Source: a virus. From it: a DNA stretch of 26,350 bases. The stretch lies in IMG/VR virus record IMGVR_UViG_3300049846_001207, positions 1 to 26,350 of that record; one strand, given 5' to 3'. The notes beneath the pieces are model-generated. The model worked only from the letters and a program-made list of their open reading frames with translations. It made no database searches and had not been told where the DNA came from. Position numbers and translations under genes: made by a program. Shown piece after piece: positions 1 to 6,873 of this stretch; positions within the stretch are counted from its first letter, which is position 1, and every line of letters begins with the position of its first letter.

Positions 1-188
1 CTATCAGATACTAAAAATTGTTTATTGCAGAATTTGCAATTTTTGTGTACAGAATTATAAATTTTATTATAATTTTTTTGGTAGTCACCCCTGCATTTCA
101 CAGAACAAAATTTCTTGTTTTGTAATTGTTTAGTATTATACCATTTATGGTCCTCACCACAATTCAAACATTTTGAAATTATTTTCAT
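1..188 (-). CDS. Zinc-finger protein, probable HNH-type endonuclease N-terminus (partial)
   Basis: A reading frame opens at ATG 188-186 and runs without a stop to the left edge, giving 62 residues; the 3' end lies outside the window. It shows Cys pairs CLNC (7,10) and CSVKC (28,32), and a second ribbon starts at CKFC (51,54). Short Cys4 ribbons with a KKFCSxxC second half are common at the N-terminus of phage HNH and related homing endonucleases, but the catalytic part is not visible, so the function is inferred. It follows the sheath gene after a 68-base gap and is preceded by GGGGGA six bases before the ATG, one of the few purine-rich Shine-Dalgarno-like sites in the window. It could instead be a small zinc-binding regulator. 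Confidence 0.6.
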   Translation of the reverse strand, partial: MKIISKCLNCGEDHKWYNTKQLQNKKFCSVKCRGDYQKNYNKIYNSVHKNCKFCNKQFLVSD

Positions 189-207
189 AAAAAATCCCCC
201 TATATTA

Positions 208-215
208 ATAAATAT
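208..215 (-). promoter_or_regulatory. Candidate promoter motif ATATTTAT
   Basis: The coding strand reads ATATTTATTAATATA 19 bases before the start of the zinc-finger gene. This is one of seven exact copies of the octamer found in gaps between genes. Promoter function is inferred from recurrence only. Confidence 0.35.
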
Positions 216-256
216 AAGAGGATTTAGTTTCCGTTAATTTAAGTTACTACCGATTG

Positions 257-2614
257 TTATGCGTTGGAAAATTGAGCACCGGTACTTTGGATATTGAAAT
301 CTATTAAGATAAATTCAGCAGTCTTAGTTGGCTGTAAATATATTTGACCGTACATTATATTTCTGTCTATAATATCCGGAGTGTTATTGGTTTCATCCAT
401 AACAACTTTGAATGCATACAAACCTTGTTGCTGTTTAACAGTTTCTAAATAAGGAGTAACCATATTTAAGAATTTGTTTCTAGTAGCTTTTGTATTTTGT
501 TCAAACACTAAATAATTAGTAGCAGAAGAAATATACTTCTTAGTAGCAATTAATAGTCTTCTAACATTAATTCTATCCAAAGCTGATGCCTTAGTTTGTA
601 ATGTCTTTTGACCCCAAGCTACTATACCACTACCAGGGAATGAAGCAATCGGATTAATACGGTTAATGTATAATTGATCACGATCAGTTTGGTTAAGTTT
701 ATAATAAACGTTAACAGCATCTTCAATACCACCACGATTCAAACCAGCAGGTGCATACCATTCATATGCCTTAGTATCATTCTTAGCAAATACACCAGCA
801 ATTACCGTTGAAGGCGGAACCCAAACAAATTTCTTACTTACTGTGTCTTGTATTTTAACCCAAGGGAAATAAGTAGCTGCATAGTTAGTATTAAATGTAC
901 TTACTTCATTAACTGCAACTGAAATATTATCAGCTATCGCTACTGAATCCATTACATAAAATACATCCCCTCTTCCTTCACAAACTTGAATAGCTCGGTC
1001 AGTTACGGTTTCATGCAACTTACTAATAATACCAGGCATAAACATTGCATTAATGTTATACTCGTCAGCATTAGTTAGGATATTTACTGCTTTCTTAAAT
1101 TGTAATGAACCAGATGAATTAGCCCCTGAACAATCAAATCCAAATACGTTAGTAGTAGTTATATCCGTTCCTACGTTTTTAGTTCTATTGTATGGCATAC
1201 CATCATGACCTCCTTGCAATGGAATAGCAAACTTCAACATTTCAGAAGGAGCAGTTGATGCAGACAATGATGTACCTGGGGTAAATGTATTACCATCCGT
1301 ACCATAAACGCCTGATGAACTAGCATGACTGAACATATTATCTAGGTTAAAGTCACCACCAAATGATGCAGTAACACCAGTATTAGAATCACATATTGAC
1401 CATAATAAAGTTATTTGATCATCTTCATAAAAATCAAATCCAAAATCAACTCTCTTATCATACGTATCTGCAGTACCTTGACGAGTTACATATGAATACG
1501 AAGACGCAACATATGCTGAATTAGATCCGGTAGGAATAGTGAATATCGGTGTTCTAAATCCTGCAGGGTATAAATTAGCAGGGATAGATTCAAATTCATC
1601 TACTGGTATAATATAAATGTATTTACTCTTATTAGGAAAATCTCCTGTATAAGTTACTTTACCATCGCTATCAACAGATGAATACGTATCACCAATTCTC
1701 TTAAGAATATAATTAGGATCAGATGGATTCATTGATAAATTAACAAATGATTCCAATACTTCCTGATGCTGATCTGTATCTTGAGAATCTAACATTCCAC
1801 CAACTCTGCGAACGAAAAGGTTGAATGTACCATAGTCAGTTCCTGGAACAGAACCTGGTCTTTTTATATCTTCGATAGTTACTTTAACATCATAGTTACC
1901 CTCAGTTCCATCAGATATTCTACCTACTTTAAATAGATTGAATGTCTGCCCTGATGCAATTTGAGATGTAATATAAGGGGTTTTAGCATCTTCATATGAA
2001 GCATTTGCTCCGGAAAAACTCATAGTGTGAGAACTACCTGTGATAGCCTGCGCTAAAGCTGCCGATGCTGATGCTGCGTTTGGTAACAAACGATACAAGT
2101 AATAATTTGCTGTTAATCCAGATCCTGCAGGGAATGGTGATGTACTAAACAACTTAGTAATATAATTCGCGCTAGTAGGATTTAATGAACAAGCTAATGA
2201 TCCATAAGAACTAGTTATTGTAAACGCATTAGTTGTGTTAGTACTACCCGAAAAAGCTAATACTTGGCCATTACCTGATGTAGGCAACAAAGTAGCTAAT
2301 GGTTTATTACCTGGTCCAACTAGAGTAAATGCTCCGGCTTGGTTCCATGGTTCAGTGCCCATAACACGAATAATAGTAGCCGTGCTAGCACTTTTTAAAT
2401 AAGATTTTACTGCGTATGGAATATAAGTACTTGCATTTTGGTCACCGAACTGATCAATAAAATCTTGATAAGAAGTAACTACCGTTGGTCTAAAAGCAGG
2501 ACCTTTAGTAGTGGTACCAATGAACGCAGCGCCTATATTTCCAGTACCTGAGGGTAAGAACGAATTATCGTTTTCTTGTGTAAATACCCCAGGAGAAATA
2601 AGTTTTTCTGCCAT
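257..2614 (-). CDS. 18: Contractile tail sheath protein (gp18-like)
   Basis: Protein of 785 residues that should polymerise around the tail tube and contract at infection. The N-terminus (SPGVFTQENDNS, then GTTTKGPAFRPTVVTSYQDF) is the typical opening of T4-type sheath proteins: a 'PGV' start, a 'GTTTKGP' turn and an 'F...FG' segment near residues 30-60. The C-terminal region (about 640-785) has the conserved sheath end, with NxxRLLIATKKYI, a T(K)ATRNKF segment and GQIYLQPTKTAEFILIDF. It is longer than T4 gp18 (659 residues), and the extra length lies in a Ser/Gly/Thr-rich middle that probably forms surface domains. The ATG follows an A/T-rich leader without a clear Shine-Dalgarno sequence. 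It is the downstream member of the neck-tail cluster, and no tail tube gene is visible in this window. Confidence 0.93.
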   Translation of the reverse strand: MAEKLISPGVFTQENDNSFLPSGTGNIGAAFIGTTTKGPAFRPTVVTSYQDFIDQFGDQNASTYIPYAVKSYLKSASTATIIRVMGTEPWNQAGAFTLVGPGNKPLATLLPTSGNGQVLAFSGSTNTTNAFTITSSYGSLACSLNPTSANYITKLFSTSPFPAGSGLTANYYLYRLLPNAASASAALAQAITGSSHTMSFSGANASYEDAKTPYITSQIASGQTFNLFKVGRISDGTEGNYDVKVTIEDIKRPGSVPGTDYGTFNLFVRRVGGMLDSQDTDQHQEVLESFVNLSMNPSDPNYILKRIGDTYSSVDSDGKVTYTGDFPNKSKYIYIIPVDEFESIPANLYPAGFRTPIFTIPTGSNSAYVASSYSYVTRQGTADTYDKRVDFGFDFYEDDQITLLWSICDSNTGVTASFGGDFNLDNMFSHASSSGVYGTDGNTFTPGTSLSASTAPSEMLKFAIPLQGGHDGMPYNRTKNVGTDITTTNVFGFDCSGANSSGSLQFKKAVNILTNADEYNINAMFMPGIISKLHETVTDRAIQVCEGRGDVFYVMDSVAIADNISVAVNEVSTFNTNYAATYFPWVKIQDTVSKKFVWVPPSTVIAGVFAKNDTKAYEWYAPAGLNRGGIEDAVNVYYKLNQTDRDQLYINRINPIASFPGSGIVAWGQKTLQTKASALDRINVRRLLIATKKYISSATNYLVFEQNTKATRNKFLNMVTPYLETVKQQQGLYAFKVVMDETNNTPDIIDRNIMYGQIYLQPTKTAEFILIDFNIQSTGAQFSNA

Positions 2615-2618
2615 TTTA

Positions 2619-2626
2619 ATAAATAG
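2619..2626 (-). promoter_or_regulatory. Variant promoter-like motif (7 of 8 bases)
   Basis: The coding strand reads CTATTTATTAA, four bases from the sheath ATG. It differs by one base from the octamer found before seven other genes. It is so close to the ATG that a transcript starting here would be nearly leaderless. Confidence 0.22.
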
Positions 2627-2694
2627 GTTTTAAATTGTTAATAAATGTATATTAAATATCTAAATATAAATATACCACAATTTTATCAAAACCT
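2625..2694 (-). promoter_or_regulatory. Long nested inverted repeat in the sheath leader
   Basis: The gap between the coiled-coil gene and the sheath gene can fold into one long hairpin. Outer arms at 2625-2638 and 2677-2694 pair over 14 bases (AGGTTTT and AAATTGT blocks) with a 4-base bulge. An inner perfect 7-bp stem pairs 2647-2653 with 2669-2675 (GTATATT/AATATAC). It ends about 10 bases before the sheath ATG. No T-run follows, so it looks more like an mRNA leader structure or processing/stability element than a terminator. The function is not known. Confidence 0.4.
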
Positions 2695-2942
2695 TATTTA
2701 TTACTAGTAAAAGTACCGGTGGTTAAATCCAAAGTTCCGGGGCCATATTTAGTAGTAAACTGACCTAAAAGAGCTTGTTCTCTATTATTTAGTGATTGAT
2801 ATGTAGAATCCAATTCTCTTTGTTTTGATTCCAAAATACGTTTTTCAATTTCCAATTGCCCTAAATTAAATATTAAGGTCTGATATTCGGCTTGGATTTG
2901 TTTAATTTCTTCTAATTCTTGTTCTGAAAACTTTATGTCCAT
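2694..2942 (-). CDS. Small coiled-coil protein of the tail cluster
   Basis: Protein of 82 residues. Residues 5-60 are strongly helical with heptad-like spacing (EQELEEIKQIQAEYQTLIFN and following), so a prefoldin-like coiled coil is likely. The last 20 residues (KYGPGTLDLTTGTFTSNK) form a Gly/Thr-rich tail. I recall similar small coiled-coil proteins ending in a YGxGxLD segment beside structural genes of aquatic T4-like phages, with no assigned function. It lies between gp15-like and gp18 genes, so a role as a tail assembly factor or small virion protein is a guess from position. Confidence 0.8.
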   Translation of the reverse strand: MDIKFSEQELEEIKQIQAEYQTLIFNLGQLEIEKRILESKQRELDSTYQSLNNREQALLGQFTTKYGPGTLDLTTGTFTSNK

Positions 2943-2956
2943 AATAACACTTTTAT

Positions 2957-2964
2957 ATAAATAT
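2957..2964 (-). promoter_or_regulatory. Candidate promoter motif ATATTTAT
   Basis: Exact octamer on the coding strand, 14 bases before the ATG of the coiled-coil gene, in the 26-base gap after the gp15-like gene. Confidence 0.35.
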
Positions 2965-2968
2965 TAAT

Positions 2969-3778
2969 TTAAGAAATTTCATTAGTACCATCAATTTCCG
3001 TACCGAATTTAATTCTAGCATTGGTAAAAGCTTTTGTAGGTTTAGAAGTTTGTTTATTAATTGAATTCGGTACTATGTATCCGGCCAAAGTTAAATTACA
3101 TGAACTTTTGATTATTCGTTGTTGTGATTGATTCAAGTCAGATAAATCACTAAAGTCTTCTATTCTAACTCTAAATTTATATCTTTCCGGATCACCCCAA
3201 TATGAATCATCTGCATAATTTATAGCTTCAATTAATCTATTCATATGTTCTACGAAATCAGTCCATATAACCATTTCATAATTTATAGTCATAAAATCCG
3301 GTACTACTACATTGTATTGTTCCAATATTGGAAAATTCTTATTCAATATATTAAATGGAGTATACGCATTCTTTTTTGACCATTGCTTAGTTACGGTAGT
3401 ATATATATTAGGATTATTAGCATCAACTTTACTAGATAACTCTCTATTTCTAGTCATACCAGTTTTTCTAACCATAATTAATGGTATTTGAATTTTACCA
3501 TCTTTATCCTTAAAAAATCCCTGTTCTTGTGTAGAAGCCCAACGTTCAGGTGTTCCATATATTACAGGTACATTGAACGCAGTACCATTAACGTTTATTA
3601 CCGGTACTATTTTATTTCGGATATGTTCAATTACGGCTGAGTCAATATCTAATATTGATATTGATTCATCCTTCACATTATCATTATCCCTTCTAACTTC
3701 TAGTGCACGATTTACCTTCTTCGGTTTACCCGTAGAAATCTCAAATTGTGATTTAGGATTATTAGGTTGTTCAGCCAT
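2969..3778 (-). CDS. 15: Tail completion / sheath stabiliser protein (gp15-like)
   Basis: Protein of 269 residues, close to T4 gp15 (272), which caps the finished tail and joins it to the neck. The family pattern can be followed by eye. FNVPVIYGTPERWAS (68-82) corresponds to the T4 VPITYASKEHF segment. IPLIMVRK (97-104) matches the following strand. YEMVIWTDFVEHMNRLIEAI (167-186) matches the T4 YELSIFTRYEDDMFQIVEQI stretch, and LTLAGYIVP near 231 matches the T4 LTFEVNGWMYPP segment. An N-terminal extension of about 50 charged residues is extra. The start codon sits inside the end of the metallopeptidase gene (8-base overlap), implying coupled translation. Assignment is from remembered family similarity and position next to gp14-like and gp18. 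Confidence 0.78.
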   Translation of the reverse strand: MAEQPNNPKSQFEISTGKPKKVNRALEVRRDNDNVKDESISILDIDSAVIEHIRNKIVPVINVNGTAFNVPVIYGTPERWASTQEQGFFKDKDGKIQIPLIMVRKTGMTRNRELSSKVDANNPNIYTTVTKQWSKKNAYTPFNILNKNFPILEQYNVVVPDFMTINYEMVIWTDFVEHMNRLIEAINYADDSYWGDPERYKFRVRIEDFSDLSDLNQSQQRIIKSSCNLTLAGYIVPNSINKQTSKPTKAFTNARIKFGTEIDGTNEIS

Positions 3779-4157
3779 TTTTTACACTATCTTCCCATGA
3801 ACGGAATAATAAATTACCTTTTAAATATGCTTCAGCTTCAATCTTTTTTAATCTACTATCTTCATTTACATTAGATGTACTAGGAGTACCTAACGTACCA
3901 CTAAGGTTTTGGTGATGATGTATAAGCTCATGTGCATACGATCTCAACACATCTTTTAAATGTCGGCCCTCAGTATATAAAGATATAGATTTATTAGTAG
4001 GGTCATAATATGCAGTCTTGCCAAAAGGATTTTCTGCATTTTTAGAATCCTTTACTATTTTAACTGAAGGATATGGTTTTAATGTTAACTTATTTTCTAA
4101 AAAAAATTTAGTTAAACTACCAATATATTCCGATATAGATTTTTTAGTTGCTTTCAC
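3771..4157 (-). CDS. Small zinc metallopeptidase with HExxH motif
   Basis: Protein of 128 residues with a perfect zinc-binding helix AHELIHHHQ: His76, Glu77 and His80. A plausible third ligand is Glu107 or Glu109 in IEAEAY, about 30 residues on, the usual arrangement in gluzincin-like minimal metalloproteases. Residues 45-66 (an AYYDPTNKSISLY stretch) look like the beta hairpin that precedes the active helix. The N-terminus MKATKKSISEY contains an (I)xE site like other proteins here. No signal peptide or transmembrane segment is seen. It overlaps the 80-residue gene by 4 bases (ATGA) and the gp15-like gene by 8 bases, so it is locked into the neck operon. The substrate is unknown; a virion-associated or assembly protease is inferred. 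Confidence 0.82.
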   Translation of the reverse strand: MKATKKSISEYIGSLTKFFLENKLTLKPYPSVKIVKDSKNAENPFGKTAYYDPTNKSISLYTEGRHLKDVLRSYAHELIHHHQNLSGTLGTPSTSNVNEDSRLKKIEAEAYLKGNLLFRSWEDSVKNG

Positions 4158-4396
4158 CTAACTGATATTTTAATAGTGAAATATTTATCTACCAACCCGG
4201 CTTTAGTTATTACATCTAGTATACGCTTAGCGTGACTTATATGATTACCGGATGCGAAAACTTCAATTGCTAAATCTATTTTTTTGTCTGCAAATAAATG
4301 ATTCACATTACCATTCGCTCTAACAAGTTTCTTATCCGAGCTCCTAATCACAAATGTGTCTGTAGTTGATTCTTTTAATAATTGTTTTAATTTCAT
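4154..4396 (-). CDS. Hypothetical 80-residue protein with MKLKxLLKE start
   Basis: I do not recognise a family. The N-terminus MKLKQLLKES matches the short basic/hydrophobic leader seen on several other proteins here and has an LKE|S site of the kind cut by T4-type prohead proteases. The rest (residues 12-80) looks like a small alpha/beta domain (TFVIRSSDKKLVRA, a helix HISHAKRILDVITKAG, then KYFTIKISVR). It overlaps gp14-like by 4 bases (ATGA) upstream and the metallopeptidase by 4 bases downstream, so the three are translationally coupled. A small packaged or neck-associated protein is possible. Confidence 0.75.
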   Translation of the reverse strand: MKLKQLLKESTTDTFVIRSSDKKLVRANGNVNHLFADKKIDLAIEVFASGNHISHAKRILDVITKAGLVDKYFTIKISVR

Positions 4397-4893
4397 GATC
4401 CGAATCTTATATTATCAATCAATAAACTTGACTGGCGAGTTAAAATAGTATTACAAATATAACTCCAATTAGATCCAAATTCCGACCCGACAGTTTTATT
4501 TGTTAAATCATTCTTTCCTAAAATATATTGGTTTATATTCACATTAGTTACTTCAAAATATCTTTCATCCCAATTAATGATATCACCTACTTCCGGCACT
4601 AAATTTATTTCATTTAATGTACCATCTCTAAGGAAACCAAAGGTGATATTTTGATCGGTATCCACACCATTAACGTCAGTCGTATTAATTATATCTTCTT
4701 TAGTTATTAAGCAAGCCAATCTCACAGGTAAGTAATATGATTTTTTAGATGGAGCTTCACCATATACATTTACTTCTGTTTCGTCTAAATTTAATTTAAA
4801 AAAATCAATTTCGGTTTGTATGATATCATTTATCAATTCTTTATTGATATGTCTAAACATTGATATATCTCTTGACGAACCGAATAATGCCAT
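4393..4893 (-). CDS. 14: Neck protein (gp14-like)
   Basis: Protein of 166 residues, shorter than T4 gp14 (256). Features matching gp14 of aquatic T4-like phages: a helical N-terminus ending in FFKLNLDETEVNVYGEAPSK (33-50), an SYYLPVRLACLI strand, FGFLRDGTLNEINLVPEVGD (85-104), ERYFEVTNVNINQYILGKND, and the C-terminal ILTRQSSL near residue 150. With gp13 it should form the head-tail neck. The ATG (4893-4891) overlaps a TAA at 4895-4893 as TAATG, but that TAA is not the stop of the annotated upstream gene. It closes an in-frame segment lying after that gene's stop. Confidence 0.75.
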   Translation of the reverse strand: MALFGSSRDISMFRHINKELINDIIQTEIDFFKLNLDETEVNVYGEAPSKKSYYLPVRLACLITKEDIINTTDVNGVDTDQNITFGFLRDGTLNEINLVPEVGDIINWDERYFEVTNVNINQYILGKNDLTNKTVGSEFGSNWSYICNTILTRQSSLLIDNIRFGS

Positions 4894-4964
4894 TATTTTT
4901 TCTTCTTAACCTTAATTTCTTCCATCTTCTGATCCTTTTTAGGTTCAGGTTTTTTGAATTGGTA
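4893..4964 (-). pseudogene. In-frame post-stop coding remnant (duplicated C-terminus)
   Basis: Directly after the TAA of the 227-residue gene (4967-4965), the same frame encodes YQFKKPEPKKDQKMEEIKVK then KKK and a TAA at 4895-4893 that overlaps the gp14-like ATG. The peptide is nearly the same as residues 111-130 inside that gene (17 of 20 identical). It looks like the original 3' end of the gene, left behind when a segment was duplicated or inserted, or a readthrough extension. There is no start codon of its own at its beginning. Confidence 0.7.
4905..4964 (-). repeat. 60-bp direct repeat, copy 1 (post-stop)
   Basis: Pairs with 5259-5318 at an offset of exactly 354 bases (118 codons), so both copies are in the same frame. 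By hand count 12 of 60 bases differ. Eight of the eleven changed codons are synonymous. Confidence 0.85.
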
Positions 4965-5648
4965 TTAGTATCTAGAATCTCCCATTTCTCCTCGACCACC
5001 CATTAAAATATCATCTATGGCTTGATCAAAATCTCCTTCAAAATCTTCATCTTTTTTCATAGCCGTTTTAAGAACGTTCAATGTCGCTGTGGGATCGTTA
5101 ATTGGTAATTTAGTTTTAATTTGCTTTTCCAAATCCTTAATAAGTCGTTTCGCTTGTTTCGAGTACATAGCGATCTTTAACATTTTATATAGTTCCTTAA
5201 CATTTTCTTTGGGGGTACGGTAATATTCTTTTAATATGGTCTTACCTTCATTTAATTTTTTAACCTTAACTTTCTCCATCTTTTGGTCTTTCTTAACCTC
5301 AGGTTTTTTAAATTGGTATTTAACTAAAAGATTGTCTACATACTCCATAAACAATTCATGCTTATCTTTTTGTATAAACTCTTTTAATTCTTTAATCAAA
5401 TCATTAGGTGTTTTAAAATGCCCGGCCATGTGGCACTCCAATATATGACGCTTTAATAATTTAGGTGTAAATTTATCTGCGTAACGAATCATTTCTTTTA
5501 CGAATTGATCCGGTAGCGTTTCTTCATTAAAGTTAACTTCGTCTATTCCCTTTTTAAGTTTAGATTCGGAAAGAATCTTCTTTTTTCTTTCTTCTATAAC
5601 TTCCTTTATTATAGACCTGATTACTTTTCTTAGTTCTGATTTTTTCAT
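4965..5648 (-). CDS. Lysine-rich helical protein with capsid-targeting-like N-terminus
   Basis: Protein of 227 residues, no family recognised. The start MKKSELRKVIRSIIKEVIEE is a basic amphipathic helix with IKE and LSE sites; openings of this MKKSELRxxI type are, from memory, frequent on unknown proteins of aquatic phages. Residues 44-110 are helical and contain His/Cys (RHILECHMAGH, 68-77). Residues 111-130 form a Lys-rich linker that is duplicated after the stop. Residues 132-150 start a second part (LNEGKTILKEY) with further (L)xE sites, then two or three helices and a Gly-rich end MGGRGEMGDSRY. The two-part layout suggests fusion of two small proteins. It sits between gp13-like and gp14-like neck genes, two bases after gp13's stop. 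A packaged internal protein is inferred. Confidence 0.75.
   Translation of the reverse strand: MKKSELRKVIRSIIKEVIEERKKKILSESKLKKGIDEVNFNEETLPDQFVKEMIRYADKFTPKLLKRHILECHMAGHFKTPNDLIKELKEFIQKDKHELFMEYVDNLLVKYQFKKPEVKKDQKMEKVKVKKLNEGKTILKEYYRTPKENVKELYKMLKIAMYSKQAKRLIKDLEKQIKTKLPINDPTATLNVLKTAMKKDEDFEGDFDQAIDDILMGGRGEMGDSRY
5259..5318 (-). repeat. 60-bp direct repeat, copy 2 (inside the 227-residue gene)
   Basis: Encodes residues 111-130 of the helical protein. The other copy is at 4905-4964, after the stop codon in the same frame. Confidence 0.85.
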
Positions 5649-5650
5649 AA

Positions 5651-6826
5651 TTATCCAATATAAATTTTTAAAGGGACTCCCTTCATAGTGTTTTGTAAAT
5701 TTGTTGCTATTTCCTGTTCATTAGCCATTAATGCTTTTCTAGATAATTGCTCTAAATTTTCTCTTAATAGCGTAATTAATTTTTCTTTTTCTTGCTGAGC
5801 TTGTGATACTAAATCCGCACCATTTAAAGTAGTTTCACTACCCGGGATAGGAATAGTGGAATATTTGTTTCGTATATTACCTAACAATTCTTTACATAAA
5901 GCTAAAGTGTACTGCCATATCCATTGTTTACCTATATCATTAATATTAATATAATCAATATTAGTATATGTAGCATTAGAATAATCCGATATTGAACCGG
6001 AATTTAATAATAATGGATTATTTCTATCTTCTTTTACTATATAATGGAACCATAATCTATATGAATCCCTAGGAATAGGAAATATTCTTAAATGATTTCC
6101 GGTAATATCAAATGAATAAGCAGATTTTCTTATTTGATCATTTAACTCAATAGCTTGTAATCTTAATATATCTGCGTAAATCGGCATCATAATAAAATTA
6201 ACTGCTGGCGAGTAATTACCCCAACCGAATGAATCCAATAAATTTTGAGTTCCCATGCCCGTACCAACGAATGGGTCAAAATATCTTACTATTGCGGGAG
6301 GGCCTTCATGAAATATTTTCTTTATCTCTATTGACCTACTCTGTTCATACACATCAGCAAATAAAGTATCTAAATCATAAACTTGCTGATTTGCATTAAC
6401 CTGTATACTTCCCGATTTATATGGTATTTTACCACCGGTACCGGCTTCCGTACCGTAATTTTCTGCAATATCTATTATAGAACCCAAGTTATTAGATATA
6501 ACTCTTTGTGTCAAATCATTAGAAGTGCTAGAACCCCTTAAAGATAATAAGTGATCTCTTATATTAAATTGATTTACTTGAGAAGAATATTCCGTAACAG
6601 CTTCTTCAAAACAAGCCCAAAAATTAATATCCTGCATTTCAATCTCCATAATTGGATACCCCATTCTTCTGGCTGCCCAATTAGCTACTTTATCTGCATC
6701 CGATTTAAATTGTGTGTCGGAATCATATAAACCAAATGGCGTAGGTGCTATACTTATAGACCCAGTATAATAAGATGCGGAATACGCACTAAATGATGAT
6801 GATCCCGGCCAAATAGCGATGTTCAT
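5651..6826 (-). CDS. 13: Neck protein (gp13-like)
   Basis: Protein of 391 residues (T4 gp13: 309). The core pattern of T4-type gp13 is visible. ADKVANWAARRMGYPIMEIE (44-63) is followed by an acidic helix WACFEEAVTEYSSQVNQF. Near the C-terminus an IWQYTLALCKELLGNIRNKY helix leads into STIPIPG and an LNGADL segment, then a Glu/Lys-rich helix (EKEKLITLLRENLEQLSRK), the same order as in gp13 of aquatic T4-like phages. The middle (residues 150-290) contains an FFxxHYIVKE-type beta part. The first 30 residues are Ser/Tyr-rich and look like an added tail. It should connect the portal vertex to gp14 and the tail. It is preceded by a candidate promoter motif and follows the fibre genes rather than head completion genes. 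Confidence 0.75.
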   Translation of the reverse strand: MNIAIWPGSSSFSAYSASYYTGSISIAPTPFGLYDSDTQFKSDADKVANWAARRMGYPIMEIEMQDINFWACFEEAVTEYSSQVNQFNIRDHLLSLRGSSTSNDLTQRVISNNLGSIIDIAENYGTEAGTGGKIPYKSGSIQVNANQQVYDLDTLFADVYEQSRSIEIKKIFHEGPPAIVRYFDPFVGTGMGTQNLLDSFGWGNYSPAVNFIMMPIYADILRLQAIELNDQIRKSAYSFDITGNHLRIFPIPRDSYRLWFHYIVKEDRNNPLLLNSGSISDYSNATYTNIDYININDIGKQWIWQYTLALCKELLGNIRNKYSTIPIPGSETTLNGADLVSQAQQEKEKLITLLRENLEQLSRKALMANEQEIATNLQNTMKGVPLKIYIG

Positions 6827-6848
6827 TTATTATATTAATTTATTAACT

Positions 6849-6856
6849 ATAAATAT
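6849..6856 (-). promoter_or_regulatory. Candidate promoter motif ATATTTAT
   Basis: Exact octamer on the coding strand, 22 bases before the gp13-like ATG, in the 47-base gap after the long fibre gene. Confidence 0.35.
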
Positions 6857-6873
6857 ATGTAAAAATTATAATA

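Noticed and set aside
4893-4967. TAA at 4965-4967 as evidence for a recoded genetic code
   Set aside because: TAA clearly ends other genes here (for example gp21, and the TAATG overlaps), so global reassignment is unlikely. Local readthrough or a recent stop remains possible and is reported as a finding.
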